A stretch of 64,000 nt of DNA from Haliea sp964022665. GTDB taxonomy: Bacteria > Pseudomonadota > Gammaproteobacteria > Pseudomonadales > Halieaceae. The stretch lies in NCBI GenBank assembly GCA_964022665.1, contig CAXIDF010000002.1, positions 62,001 to 126,000 on the forward strand, in the 5' to 3' direction. The translations under genes were made by a program, and so were the position numbers. Position 1 is the first letter of the stretch. The number at the start of each line of letters is the position of its first letter. Shown one piece after another: positions 51,900 through 61,428 of this stretch. Under the pieces are notes generated by a model. That model was given only the letters and a program-made list of their open reading frames with translations, was not told the origin of the DNA and made no database searches.

Positions 51900-53387
51900 A
51901 TGACAGACCCGTTCGATATCGTGATTTTTGGCGGCTCAGGCGACCTGGCCCTGCGAAAACTGATACCCGCGCTGTACAAAGCGTTTACCGCAGAAGAGCT
52001 GGCGGAGGGCACGCGCATATTCACCACCACGCGGAGTGAAGAAACGACCGCCAGGTATCTCGAAACCGCTCAGGATAGTCTGCAAGAATTTCTGGTTGCC
52101 GAAGAATTCAACGACACGAAATGGGCGGCGTTCAAGGCGCTTCTGTTCCCCGTTACGCTGGACATCGCAAAGCGCGACGCAGGGTGGAAGGAACTCAAAC
52201 GTGCGCTGAATACTCACCCGGACGCCACGCGTATCTTCTACCTTGCCACACCACCCGCCGTATTTGGTGCTTGCTGCAAGCACCTGAGCGAAGAAGGCCT
52301 GATTTCAGAATACAGCCGCCTGGTGGTGGAAAAGCCACTGGGCTACGACGCAAAATCAGCCGAGGCCATCAACAACGAAATCGCCACGTATTTTGCAGAA
52401 AAATCCATTTACCGTATCGACCACTACCTGGGAAAGGAAACCGTACAGAACCTGTTGGCGCTGCGCTTTACCAATTTGATTTTCGAGCAGTTGTGGGATG
52501 CAAAGTCTATCGACCATGTGCAGATCACCGTTGCCGAGACGGTCGGCCTGGAGGGCAGAGCGGGCTTCTACAACGAGGCCGGGGCACTGCGGGACATGGT
52601 GCAGAACCACCTGCTGCAGCTTTTGAGCCTGGTGGCGATGGAGTCACCACACACCATGAATGCTGAAAACATTCAAATGGAGAAAATCAAGGTACTGGAA
52701 GCTCTGCGCCCTATCACCGGCACCGACGTGATGAAAAACACGGTCCGCGGCCAATATGTAGCGGGCGGCCATCAGGGCAAGCTGGTGCCCGGCTACCTCG
52801 AAGAGCTGGGATCAACCAGTAGCGCAACCGAAACCTTCGTTGCCCTGCGCGTCTATATCGACAATTGGCGCTGGGCGCGGGTACCTTTCTATTTGCGTAC
52901 CGGCAAACGCATGAAATCCCGTTTTGCGGAAATCATGATTCAGTTTAAAGAGGTTCCGCACCGCGTCTTCAGCGCCGGCGCCGGGAAAATGAACCCCAAT
53001 CGCCTGGTGATTCGCCTGCAGCCTGAAGAATCCATTCAGCTGAGTCTCATGTCGAAAAACCTGGACACGTTGGACATGCAGTTGCAACCCACCGCTCTCA
53101 ACCTCAACTTTTCCGACACCTACAAACATTTGCGCAGTAGCGCCTATAAGCGTCTGATTCTGGACGCTGCCGCCGACAATTCCAGCCTGTTTATCAGCCG
53201 CAAGGAAGTCTCCACCGCATGGGCCTGGATTGACCCCATCATTGAAGCCTGGCAAGCCTCCTCCAGCTCTCCGGAGCTGTACCGTGCAGGCTCCTGGGGC
53301 CCCGACGAAGCCGATGCACTGCTCGCCGAGGACTGCCACGCCTGGTACAACGCAGGTGATATCGAGGAAGTCTGCGCGGATGATTGA
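51900..53387 (+). CDS. zwf: Glucose-6-phosphate dehydrogenase
   Basis: A 495-residue NADP-dependent enzyme oxidising glucose-6-phosphate to 6-phosphogluconolactone. The coenzyme fold GGSGDLALRKLIPAL opens the protein, and the substrate and catalytic region YRIDHYLGKETVQNLLALRF (His and Lys) is intact. Length equals that of other gammaproteobacterial Zwf proteins. It starts 17 bases after edd and overlaps pgl by eight bases. Confidence 0.97.
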   Translation: MTDPFDIVIFGGSGDLALRKLIPALYKAFTAEELAEGTRIFTTTRSEETTARYLETAQDSLQEFLVAEEFNDTKWAAFKALLFPVTLDIAKRDAGWKELKRALNTHPDATRIFYLATPPAVFGACCKHLSEEGLISEYSRLVVEKPLGYDAKSAEAINNEIATYFAEKSIYRIDHYLGKETVQNLLALRFTNLIFEQLWDAKSIDHVQITVAETVGLEGRAGFYNEAGALRDMVQNHLLQLLSLVAMESPHTMNAENIQMEKIKVLEALRPITGTDVMKNTVRGQYVAGGHQGKLVPGYLEELGSTSSATETFVALRVYIDNWRWARVPFYLRTGKRMKSRFAEIMIQFKEVPHRVFSAGAGKMNPNRLVIRLQPEESIQLSLMSKNLDTLDMQLQPTALNLNFSDTYKHLRSSAYKRLILDAAADNSSLFISRKEVSTAWAWIDPIIEAWQASSSSPELYRAGSWGPDEADALLAEDCHAWYNAGDIEEVCADD

Positions 53388-54090
53388 GGAGTTCTTTTTC
53401 GCACAGAGAACCGAGTTATTCGAGGCGCTGACAAAACACTGCGCCAATGTCCTGCGGCGTGGCATCGAAACACATGACCACGCGACGGTTTTCGTATCGG
53501 GCGGCAGCACCCCATTGCCCCTGTATCGCCAGCTCTCGCGTCAGGAACTGTCGTGGGAAAAGGTTGATATCGCCCTGGTTGATGAGCGCTGGGTAAACCC
53601 CGGCGAGCCCGGAAGCAATGAGACGGCTATCGTCGACAGCTTACTCAAGAACCGGGCATCCGAGGCAGCGTTCTTCGGTATGAAAACGGCGGCTGCAACT
53701 GCCACGGACGGTGAGATGGAGTGCGAAACGAGATACAGGCGCATCCATTCCCCCTTCGACCTCTGCATTCTGGGGCTGGGGGCCGACGGCCATACCGCAT
53801 CGCTTTTTCCTCATGCACGGAACCTGGGGTATGCGCTGGGCGAGAACAACGCCCGGCTATGCACGCCTATCCAAGCCAGGGAAAGCGCGGTGACGGGCAA
53901 GTTCACTGAACGCATGACCCTCACACTGAACGCGATTCGCGCCTGCAACAGCATTATCCTGCTGATTACCGGCGAGGAGAAACTCGAGGTGTACCGAACC
54001 GCACTCCATTCCCGGGACACACTCGGCCTGCCTGTGAGCGCCTTGCTGCATGGCGCTGACAGCAAAGTATCCGTGTATTGGGCGCCCTAG
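53380..54090 (+). CDS. pgl: 6-phosphogluconolactonase
   Basis: A 236-residue lactonase of the glucosamine-6-phosphate isomerase/Pgl fold, hydrolysing the zwf product to 6-phosphogluconate. VFVSGGSTPLPLYRQL, IALVDERWV and ILGLGADGHTASLFP are the expected blocks in order. The ATG at 53380 lies within the end of zwf, giving translational coupling; longer frames from 53230 overlap zwf further and are not needed. Confidence 0.95.
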   Translation: MIEEFFFAQRTELFEALTKHCANVLRRGIETHDHATVFVSGGSTPLPLYRQLSRQELSWEKVDIALVDERWVNPGEPGSNETAIVDSLLKNRASEAAFFGMKTAAATATDGEMECETRYRRIHSPFDLCILGLGADGHTASLFPHARNLGYALGENNARLCTPIQARESAVTGKFTERMTLTLNAIRACNSIILLITGEEKLEVYRTALHSRDTLGLPVSALLHGADSKVSVYWAP

Positions 54091-54122
54091 AAATCCCGTT
54101 CCACCCATCGCGAGCGAACGCA

Positions 54123-54758
54123 ATGACGAAGCAATTGGACACTGTACTGACCACAAGCCCGGTCATCCCCGTTATCGTCATCGAGCGCGCAGATGATGCC
54201 GTGCCACTGGCTGAGGCGTTGGTGCGCGGTGGACTGAAAGTGCTGGAAATCACCTTGCGCAGCGAGCACGGCCTGACAGCCATTGCGGCCATCAAGAAAC
54301 ACGTCCCCGGGGCGGTCGTGGGTGCCGGCACTGTTCTCTCTGCGAGCGACTTCCAGGCTTCTGTCGATGCCGGTGCCGAATTTATTGTTAGCCCCGGGAC
54401 AACAGCCGCACTGCTCAAGGCAGCAACTGCAAGCGGCACCCCGTTGCTTCCCGGTGTGGCAACGCCGAGCGAGGCCATGACAGTTCTGGAACATGGCTTT
54501 CACTGCATGAAGTTTTTCCCGGCTGAAGCCGCTGGCGGCACCCGGATGCTGAAAGCCATCGCCGGGCCCATGCCGCAGATAAAATTCTGCCCCACAGGCG
54601 GCATAAACCTGGCGAATGTAAAAGACTACCTGGCGCTCGCTAACGTCCTGTGTGTCGGTGGAACCTGGATGCTCGACAGCGCCGCAATCCGGTCAGGGGA
54701 TTGGGCTCAAATAGAGGCAGGCGCCCGTGCCGCGGCCGGGCTTTCAGTCGGACGCTAA
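54123..54758 (+). CDS. eda: KDPG/KHG aldolase
   Basis: A 211-residue class I aldolase splitting 2-keto-3-deoxy-6-phosphogluconate into pyruvate and glyceraldehyde 3-phosphate. The catalytic Glu region LKVLEITLRSEHGL, VGAGTVLSASDF, and the Schiff-base lysine in CMKFFPAEAAGG are intact. It starts 32 bases after pgl, completing a glucose-6-phosphate-to-pyruvate set in one operon. No glucokinase, transporter or hexR is in the window. Confidence 0.96.
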   Translation: MTKQLDTVLTTSPVIPVIVIERADDAVPLAEALVRGGLKVLEITLRSEHGLTAIAAIKKHVPGAVVGAGTVLSASDFQASVDAGAEFIVSPGTTAALLKAATASGTPLLPGVATPSEAMTVLEHGFHCMKFFPAEAAGGTRMLKAIAGPMPQIKFCPTGGINLANVKDYLALANVLCVGGTWMLDSAAIRSGDWAQIEAGARAAAGLSVGR

Positions 54759-54818
54759 ACCCGCGGGAGCCAACGGCGTGTGCACTGCGTAGCCCGGGAT
54801 CGCCCACTCCCCGAGCAT

Positions 54819-55379
54819 TCAGCCACCATCAGTTTCCTTGCCATCCACCGTCGCCAGAATGGCCTGGGCCTCGTCACACCAGGCCAGAAAGTGCTCTCCC
54901 TGACGGATGCCTGCCAACAGCGCCAGAAACACACCCTTGCGCCTTACCGGCAGGGCCGTGGGGTCTGCATAGTGGCGTCGGCGGATTTTTTCATACAGAT
55001 AGAGGCGCTGCATCATCTGCTCTCGACGATGGCCAATCTCCATCGCGAGATGCGCGGCGTTGCTTTCGGCAAGATTGTACAACTTGACGAACAGGTCGTC
55101 CTTGCCCTCCTGCACGCGCGAGTTGCCCATCACCCACTCCGCCATGGCGCTGCGCCCGGCCTCGGTAAGCGCGTAGACGATCTTGTCGGGCTTGCCCGCC
55201 TGGGCGACTGTTTCACGCTGCAGCCAGCCCCGGTCGGCCAGCTTGTGCAGCTCCTGGTAGATTTGTTGATGGCTGGCGCGCCAGAACAAGCCCAGGGAGA
55301 TATCGAACGCCTTGGCCAGTTCATAGCCCGACATGTCGTCTTCCAACAGGGCGGTCATGATTGCGTGAGAGAGTGCCAT
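54819..55379 (-). CDS. PadR-family transcriptional regulator
   Basis: A 186-residue PadR protein. The winged helix (MALSHAIMTALLEDDMSGYELAKAFDISLGLFWRASHQQIYQELHKLADRGWLQRE) is at residues 1-56 and the C-terminal coiled dimerisation region follows, as in AphA/PadR group members. I start at the ATG at 55379. Two copies of a ATGCAA-N4-TTGCAT element lie between it and the divergent flavin-enzyme gene, so it probably represses both. The effector, by analogy with PadR proteins an aromatic or lipophilic compound, is unknown. Confidence 0.9.
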   Translation of the reverse strand: MALSHAIMTALLEDDMSGYELAKAFDISLGLFWRASHQQIYQELHKLADRGWLQRETVAQAGKPDKIVYALTEAGRSAMAEWVMGNSRVQEGKDDLFVKLYNLAESNAAHLAMEIGHRREQMMQRLYLYEKIRRRHYADPTALPVRRKGVFLALLAGIRQGEHFLAWCDEAQAILATVDGKETDGG

Positions 55380-55446
55380 GGCGGCTGCTGAGTACCTCGT
55401 ATCGCGCGTGGCGTGAGCTTGGCAGCTTAAACCCGGAACGCTTTTC

Positions 55447-55489
55447 ATGCAAAAGGTTGCATATCGATTAAATATGCAATAAATTGCAT
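55447..55489. promoter_or_regulatory. Tandem PadR-type operators
   Basis: Two 16-base inverted repeats of identical design, ATGCAA-AAGG-TTGCAT (55447-55462) and ATGCAA-TAAA-TTGCAT (55474-55489), are 27 bases apart from start to start, with a further TGCAA at 55495-55499. They occupy the divergent promoter region. A plus-strand TTGCAT-N17-TAAATT (55457-55485) overlaps both, so binding would block transcription. Confidence 0.65.
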
Positions 55490-55520
55490 AAAACTGCAAC
55501 CCGTAATGGAGTTTCACCCC

Positions 55521-56486
55521 ATGGCATTACCCGCTGTCCTGCAAGACAAACTGCGCCTGCCCGCCGTCGCCGCCCCCATGTTCATTGTCTCTAACCCGGA
55601 CCTGGTGGTTGCCCAGTGCAAAGCCGGCATTGTTGGTTCATTCCCGGCCCTGAATGCGCGGCCCGCAGAGCAGCTCGACGTCTGGCTGGAGAAAATCACC
55701 CGTGAACTGGCGGCGTGGGACGCAGAGCACCCCGACACACCGGCGGCACCGTTTGCCGTGAACCAGATTGTGCACGGGTCCAACGACCGTCTGCAGCACG
55801 ATCTGGAAATGTGCGTGAAGTACAAGGTGCCCATTGTTATTACCTCTCTCGGTGCGAAGGAAATGGTAAACGAGGCGGTACACAGTTATGGCGGGATTGT
55901 GCTGCACGATGTGATCAACAACCGTTTTGCCCACAAAGCCATCGAGAAGGGTGCGGACGGCCTGATCGCCGTGGCCTCCGGCGCCGGTGGCCACGCCGGC
56001 CCCCTGTCGCCCATCGCATTGATTCAGGAAATCCGGGAGTGGTTCGACGGCCCGCTGCTGCTTTCCGGCTCAATCGCCACTGGCGATGCCATCCTCGCCG
56101 CACAGGCCATGGGGGCAGACCTGGGCTACATCGGCTCGGCGTTCATCGCCACCAAAGAAGCCAATGCCGAGCAGGCCTACAAGCAGGCCATTGTCGACCA
56201 CGGCGCCGGCGACATTGTCTACAGCAACCTGTTCACGGGAATCCACGGCAATTACCTGCGCCCCTCTATCGAGGCCGCCGGGCTGGACCCGGACAACCTG
56301 CCCGAGAGCGACCCATCGGCGATGAACTTCGGCTCCGGCGGCAACAGCGACGCCAAGGCCTGGAAAGATATCTGGGGCTGCGGCCAGGGCATTGGCGCCG
56401 TGAAGGAGATTCTCTCCGCGGGCGACCTGGTAGCGCGCCTGCAGCGCGAATACGCCGCGGCGCGCGCCCGCCTGCTGGGAAGCTAG
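55521..56486 (+). CDS. NAD(P)H-dependent flavin oxidoreductase, nitronate monooxygenase-like
   Basis: A 321-residue FMN TIM-barrel enzyme of the 2-nitropropane dioxygenase family, which oxidise nitronates or reduce quinone-like substrates. PAVAAPMFIVSNPDLV, GIVGSFPALNAR and the catalytic histidine in GAGGHAGPLSP are present, as are GADLGYIGSAFIATKEA. I start at 55521; ATGGAG at 55506-55511 then serves as ribosome binding site, though that ATG could itself begin the protein five residues earlier. Regulated by the divergent PadR protein, by inference. Confidence 0.88.
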   Translation: MALPAVLQDKLRLPAVAAPMFIVSNPDLVVAQCKAGIVGSFPALNARPAEQLDVWLEKITRELAAWDAEHPDTPAAPFAVNQIVHGSNDRLQHDLEMCVKYKVPIVITSLGAKEMVNEAVHSYGGIVLHDVINNRFAHKAIEKGADGLIAVASGAGGHAGPLSPIALIQEIREWFDGPLLLSGSIATGDAILAAQAMGADLGYIGSAFIATKEANAEQAYKQAIVDHGAGDIVYSNLFTGIHGNYLRPSIEAAGLDPDNLPESDPSAMNFGSGGNSDAKAWKDIWGCGQGIGAVKEILSAGDLVARLQREYAAARARLLGS

Positions 56487-56495
56487 GCCGCTGCC

Positions 56496-57620
56496 TCAGC
56501 GGCGGCCGGAAAGTCCGGCGAGTTCGCTGAACTTGACCACGCGGGCGTGTACCGGCGGGTGCTCACTGGCACCTATCCAGCGCCAGCACAGGGTGCCCGT
56601 GTGGTGGCCCGCGGTTTCCACCCAGTTCGCCTGCGGCGGCTTCTCGTGCGCCACCACGATCACCACCCCGCCATCCTCTTCATAGGCGGCGGTGTGTTTA
56701 TTGAAGTGAATCTGGTGATAACGGAAGTCCAGTGATTCCATCCACCAGTTCTGCAGCACAAAGTTCCACGTCTGACAGGCCGGCACCTCGGGCGCCTCGA
56801 TCAACAGCGCCTCATCCGGCGCCAGCTCCCAGGCACTGTGAAAATAGTAGATATTGGGATCACCGCCAATGGCCTGGCAAAACGCCTGGTCCGCTGGCGC
56901 CACCTGGTTCAGGGTCGGCAGGAAGCTCGCCGCCCAGCCCTCGAACAGCCCGGTGGTGCTGCGCATGAACTGCACCGCGCCCTGCAAGGCACGGTCGAGC
57001 TTTTCCGGCGATAGCGGCTCGGGCCGCTCGTGCTCCGCGCCGATACGCTCTATGCGAATTTCCGCGCGCGTCTCGCCACGGCGATCCTGGAACGTCTGAC
57101 GCACGTTCAGCGAGTTGGTCTCGGGCCCCATGGGCAGCCAGTTACCCGGCTGCTGGCGCTGGCTGACGATGATCTCCAACGTACCGTCGGGCTTGATATC
57201 CATGTCACGCGAGTCAAGCCAGCCATCGGTTTTCATGCCACCGCCACTGCTGTAGCGATTGACCACGGTGCCAAAGCCCAGATAATTCACCGTGCCCCGC
57301 GTCCCCGTTATCCGGTAGTCATACTGCGGGTCGATGGTCGCGGTCTGGTAGTGGTTATCCGGGTTATCGGCACCGAGCTTGATGGTTTCATGTGCCGGGC
57401 AGCGCAACTCGGGAAAGCGCGGGTCACCCGCTTCGAGGAAGCTTTCCAGCCCGGCGCGCAACATACGCGATAAATAACGGTAACCCTCGGCGCGGGTAAA
57501 CGCATCCTGCGGAGCGTTCTCGGCGTCCACCAGCGTGCCAGCCTCTTTGAGCGCATCGCAGAACTCACTCCAGGTGCTGCCATCCATCACGCGCTGTTCT
57601 GCATTCGCAGGTTCATTCAT
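56496..57620 (-). CDS. DUF1214 family protein
   Basis: A 374-residue protein whose C-terminal part (ETNSLNVRQTFQ, LAPDEALLIEAPEVPACQTWNFVLQNWWMESLDFRYHQIHFNKHTA) matches DUF1214. The family is frequent beside sulfotransferases and in steroid- or lipid-degrading bacteria but has no assigned reaction. No signal peptide is seen. It overlaps the upstream sulfotransferase by four bases (ATGA), so the two products probably work together. Confidence 0.82.
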   Translation of the reverse strand: MNEPANAEQRVMDGSTWSEFCDALKEAGTLVDAENAPQDAFTRAEGYRYLSRMLRAGLESFLEAGDPRFPELRCPAHETIKLGADNPDNHYQTATIDPQYDYRITGTRGTVNYLGFGTVVNRYSSGGGMKTDGWLDSRDMDIKPDGTLEIIVSQRQQPGNWLPMGPETNSLNVRQTFQDRRGETRAEIRIERIGAEHERPEPLSPEKLDRALQGAVQFMRSTTGLFEGWAASFLPTLNQVAPADQAFCQAIGGDPNIYYFHSAWELAPDEALLIEAPEVPACQTWNFVLQNWWMESLDFRYHQIHFNKHTAAYEEDGGVVIVVAHEKPPQANWVETAGHHTGTLCWRWIGASEHPPVHARVVKFSELAGLSGRR

Positions 57621-58786
57621 ACCGTTGCCTCTTCTTCCAGTGTCAGGTCGTAACGTTGCGTGTAGTCCTCAAACAGCCCTGCCACCTCGTCGCGACTGAT
57701 GGCGTAGTCCTCCAGCCGATAGCGGTGCAGCCCGTGTTTGCCGCGCGGGTGATTGTCCAACCAGGCCTGCATACGCTGCCGCGCCTCCGCTTGCAGCGGC
57801 ATGTCGCGCAGGGCATAAAGCTGTTCCAGTACACGCCAGGGGTTGGCGACAAACTCGTCGTGATACACATCGAGGAACTGGCCTGGGTGTGTCGGTTCCA
57901 GCGCCGCGCGATCTGCTTCGAATGTACGCGTATAGGCGGTGAGCATGGTCATCCAGTCACGTCCGATTTCCGCGCGATCAATGCTGTCGCTGCTGCTGCG
58001 CCGCAGCACCTCGCTGAAGCTGCAGCCTGAACCGACAAACGCCAGTGGTGCGCGGTGGGTCTGGACAATAATGGCATCCGGGTACACCCGCAGTATTTCG
58101 CGCAGGCCAAGCTGGTGAAAGGGTGCCTTGAGCACCCACTGCCCCGGATGACGCGACTGCAGCAATTGCAGCTGCCGACGGTGATAGTCGTAGCTGTCGG
58201 AACGACACAAATTGGCGTACAGCCAGTTGGCGTAGCTGGGCACGTGAAACAGCGCGGAGTATTCAACCGACATGAAATTGCGGTTGAGCAACATGTAGCA
58301 CTCGTCCGGCTCTTCGGCATCAATCAGGTGGGTCTGGCGAAAGCCCGGGAGAAACGTCTCGGTCAAGGCCACACCCTCGGCGCGCGCCGCAATACGCGGG
58401 TCGCTGGTGTAGGACGCCGTCTCCGGCGGTGGCACGGGCTGCTGGGCCTCCCACAGGCGCAGGGTGCGATTGCGGGGATCCTGGTTCAGCAGGTGATGCA
58501 GGGCCGTGGTGCCGGTGCGCGGCAGGCCCAGAATGAAAACCGGGCGCTGGACCTGCTGCTCGCCAACCTCCGGGTGAGAGGTGAGGTAATCTTCTATTTC
58601 CAGGCGCCGCGAGAGCCCGTCAAGGATAGTCATTTCGGCCCGCATGTGACCGAACTCGTTAAGCCGCGCTTCGGTGTGCAGCGCCTCAAGCAGTCGCTCC
58701 AGTGCCTCGTAAAAGGCCGGGTCGCCAAAATCTTCCAACCCGGTATCCACCATAGCCTGTTGGCGCAATGCTTCCAGTTCCAGCAC
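57617..58786 (-). CDS. Sulfotransferase family protein
   Basis: A 389-residue cytosolic protein of the bacterial sulfotransferase family, which transfer sulfate from PAPS. The 5'-phosphosulfate-binding motif LPRTGTTALHHLL lies at residues 88-100, and the 3'-phosphate-binding region is in VQTHRAPLAFVGSGCSFSE. The middle carries ECY-type and YANLCRSDSYDYHRRQLQLL segments seen in this group. Acceptor substrate unknown; tightly coupled to the DUF1214 gene. Confidence 0.88.
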   Translation of the reverse strand: MLELEALRQQAMVDTGLEDFGDPAFYEALERLLEALHTEARLNEFGHMRAEMTILDGLSRRLEIEDYLTSHPEVGEQQVQRPVFILGLPRTGTTALHHLLNQDPRNRTLRLWEAQQPVPPPETASYTSDPRIAARAEGVALTETFLPGFRQTHLIDAEEPDECYMLLNRNFMSVEYSALFHVPSYANWLYANLCRSDSYDYHRRQLQLLQSRHPGQWVLKAPFHQLGLREILRVYPDAIIVQTHRAPLAFVGSGCSFSEVLRRSSSDSIDRAEIGRDWMTMLTAYTRTFEADRAALEPTHPGQFLDVYHDEFVANPWRVLEQLYALRDMPLQAEARQRMQAWLDNHPRGKHGLHRYRLEDYAISRDEVAGLFEDYTQRYDLTLEEEATV

Positions 58787-58934
58787 AGGGACTTCCTTTT
58801 CATCGTCATTATTATTGTGGCGATTCCGCCGCGCTACACTCTACAAAGCTGCGCGCGGGCAAGCACCCCCGGAAGCGAGACTGCCGGTTGCTGGTATAAC
58901 AAACGAGACCAGTGACCCGCCCACCGGCTCTGGC

Positions 58935-61394
58935 TCAGATGGGGGAGCCCGGAGGAGCCACGTGCGGCTGCAATCCCTGCAGGGCACCCGGCGTATCCAG
59001 CAGGTGCTGTATCTGCAGTTGCCCGAAACGGTAGTGCGCGCGCCAGGCAGGTGAGACCACTTGTGCCTGCTGCTCCAGCCAGCTACGCAATGCCAGCAAC
59101 GCGTCCAGGGTTTCTGCGCGTACCTGGGGCTGCACCTCGGCGGTGCGCGCCAAACGCAGCAGCCGTGCCAGCGTTTCCATGTTGACCACCCGCTGCAGTG
59201 CGCCGGTATTGCCCTGCGCGGGCTCCGTATACCAGCTGCGCTTGAGTACGGCATCCAGCAGCTCCGGGAAGCCGGGCTGGGCGGCGGAGCGGGCCTGGTT
59301 ATTGTTCATGCGCACCGCACGGGTGGGGTTCAGCAACATATCCAGAGTCAGGCCCGCGGCGGTGGCCGCTGCCGCATGAGGGTCGAACACGTAGCCGGTG
59401 TCGCGGGGGAACAGCTCGCGGCCGTCGCCATACCCCGGCGGGCGCGGCGGTATCAGCGCCAACAGGTCCGCCGGCATGGCCAGCACATCCGGTGCCAGCG
59501 TGGCCAGCAACGCCTCCAGCGCGGCGCGCTGCTGGGCGGGCAGCACCGCGGCCACGGGCACCTGCCCGTCGCCACGCAATGCATAGCTGAACGCCTGGCC
59601 GCCAATGAGTGTGGCCGCCGCCTGCAGTTGATAGCGATGCAACAGGTACATGGGAACCAGCACATCCTCCAGCTGGGCCAGGGGTCGTCCCAGCCGTATG
59701 CTGCGCTCGGAAAAGCGCGCCAGCACGTTAGCCCGCAGGTCCATCAGCCTGTTCAACTCTTCCACCGGATCGCTGCCGTTATCCCACAGGCTACCCAGCG
59801 GGTGTGCCGGGCCGGCACTGACGGCGAAGGCATCACCACGGGAATGCACGTCCGCCACATAGTGCAGCCCCGCCGCATAGGTATCGCGAACGATCTGCTC
59901 ACGCGCCGCGGCGGCATCCACCGCCTCCGGGAAATGCTGGTAGCCATGCAAAATGGCTCGCTTATCCCACTCGCCGAGGCCGGTGGCGTAGGCCTGGGAA
60001 AGGTCTGGCACGCCCGCTGCGTCCAATGTGACGTAAGGGTGGGGGTAATCCATCACCGATGCCCGACCATCCGCACTCGCCGCAAAGTTGTGCTCCAAGC
60101 CCAGGGTATGCCCCACTTCATGCGCCGCGAGCTGACGAATACGCGCCAGGGCAAAGTCCAGCATGGCCTCGGGCACACTGCCGCCTTCCGCATAGGGCGC
60201 CATTAACCCTTCCGCCAGCAGGTAATCCTGCCGCACCCGCAGCGAACCCAGGGTCACATGTCCCTTGATGATTTCCTGGGTGCGCGGATCACGCACGCTG
60301 GAACCGTAGGACCATCCGCGCGTAGAGCGATGCACCCATTGAATGACGTTATAACGCACGTCCATCGGGTCGGCGTCCTCCGGCAGGAGACGGACCTGGA
60401 AGGCATTGTCGTAACCCGCCGCTTCAAATGCTTCATTCCACCAGGCGGCGCCTTCCATCAACGCACTGCGAACCGGCTCGGGGGCTCCCCGGTCCAGGTA
60501 GTAGACGATTGGTTCCACGGCCTCACTGCGTTCCGCTTGCGGATCCTTCTTCTGCAGTCGATGGCGCCAGGCATAGGGCTGGCGAACCGGCTCACCAATG
60601 GGCACCGCATAGTCGACCCGTTGCCGATCGTAATCCGGGTCGATAAAACCCGCACGCGGATCGTAGGGCAAGGGCTCATAGCCGGGCTCGGGGAGGCGCA
60701 CAAAGGAGTGATGCTGGTGCACGCTCAGTGACCGCGGATCGGGGGTGACGGTGGCCAACTGCTGACCGGCAGGTTCGCCTGCCAGGGTGACCAGCGCATC
60801 CACCTCGGTGTTATCGGGAAAAGCGCGGGTACGGGGCAGGTAGATGGCAGAGCGATCCGGGTCAGCGTGGTAATCACCCTCCTCGCGGTCCTTCAGCCGC
60901 CTGGTGACACCGTGCACATCGCTGACAAAGTAATCCGTGCCATCCACCAGCACGCGATCGCCGCTGCGGGCCACTACGGGGAAACTGGCCAGCGCGGAAC
61001 GGGCAAAGGCCTCTTCCACGGCGCGACGCTCGTCTGCGTTGCTGCTGCCCGCCGTGTACACAGGGTTGTCGGCCATCAGCAACACCTTGTCACCCACCCG
61101 GCTGAATCGCGCCAGACGGGTGTTGCCGAGCTGCCCCCGATCAAGGCCCAGATCGTTGGAACCGACACCGCTGGACAGGCTGCTGACGTAAATGAAAGGC
61201 TGCTCAAAGACGGCAATTTCCAGGTACAGACGTCCGCCTGTATCGTCCCAGTAAAGGTTCTGGAAGCCCTGCAGGTACTGCATGCCCGCCGTGTGGGCAT
61301 CGACTTCCGGAACGCCAGACTTGCCACCCTCTTGTGCCGAATCGCTGCAGGCCGCCAGCACAAGCACCACACATGCCCAGAAAAGGCGCTTCAC
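58935..61394 (-). CDS. Zinc-dependent metzincin lipoprotein (DUF5117/DUF4953 type)
   Basis: An 819-residue protein starting at the GTG at 61394 (AGGGGAT ahead), with a lipoprotein signal (MKRLFWACVVLVLAAC), so Cys near residue 16 is probably lipidated. The catalytic motif HEVGHTLGLEHNF at about residues 425-437 is the extended HExxHxxGxxH zinc site of metzincins, followed by SVMDYPHPY with the Met-turn. The family is large and its substrates are mostly unknown; an outer-membrane or periplasmic protease is likely. An upstream in-frame extension to 61553 lies inside the DAHP synthase gene. Confidence 0.9.
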   Translation of the reverse strand: MKRLFWACVVLVLAACSDSAQEGGKSGVPEVDAHTAGMQYLQGFQNLYWDDTGGRLYLEIAVFEQPFIYVSSLSSGVGSNDLGLDRGQLGNTRLARFSRVGDKVLLMADNPVYTAGSSNADERRAVEEAFARSALASFPVVARSGDRVLVDGTDYFVSDVHGVTRRLKDREEGDYHADPDRSAIYLPRTRAFPDNTEVDALVTLAGEPAGQQLATVTPDPRSLSVHQHHSFVRLPEPGYEPLPYDPRAGFIDPDYDRQRVDYAVPIGEPVRQPYAWRHRLQKKDPQAERSEAVEPIVYYLDRGAPEPVRSALMEGAAWWNEAFEAAGYDNAFQVRLLPEDADPMDVRYNVIQWVHRSTRGWSYGSSVRDPRTQEIIKGHVTLGSLRVRQDYLLAEGLMAPYAEGGSVPEAMLDFALARIRQLAAHEVGHTLGLEHNFAASADGRASVMDYPHPYVTLDAAGVPDLSQAYATGLGEWDKRAILHGYQHFPEAVDAAAAREQIVRDTYAAGLHYVADVHSRGDAFAVSAGPAHPLGSLWDNGSDPVEELNRLMDLRANVLARFSERSIRLGRPLAQLEDVLVPMYLLHRYQLQAAATLIGGQAFSYALRGDGQVPVAAVLPAQQRAALEALLATLAPDVLAMPADLLALIPPRPPGYGDGRELFPRDTGYVFDPHAAAATAAGLTLDMLLNPTRAVRMNNNQARSAAQPGFPELLDAVLKRSWYTEPAQGNTGALQRVVNMETLARLLRLARTAEVQPQVRAETLDALLALRSWLEQQAQVVSPAWRAHYRFGQLQIQHLLDTPGALQGLQPHVAPPGSPI

Positions 61395-61428
61395 CCTATC
61401 CCCTCTTGTGGCGTGGACAGGCAAGCGA

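Noticed and set aside
50062..54758. Entner-Doudoroff operon considered as unusual
   Set aside because: The edd-zwf-pgl-eda set is a standard pathway arrangement with intact catalytic residues; nothing beyond its tight coupling stands out.
59061..60206. A 381-codon plus-strand ORF antisense to the metzincin gene
   Set aside because: The minus strand carries an intact zinc site and lipoprotein signal; this frame has neither motif nor start signal.
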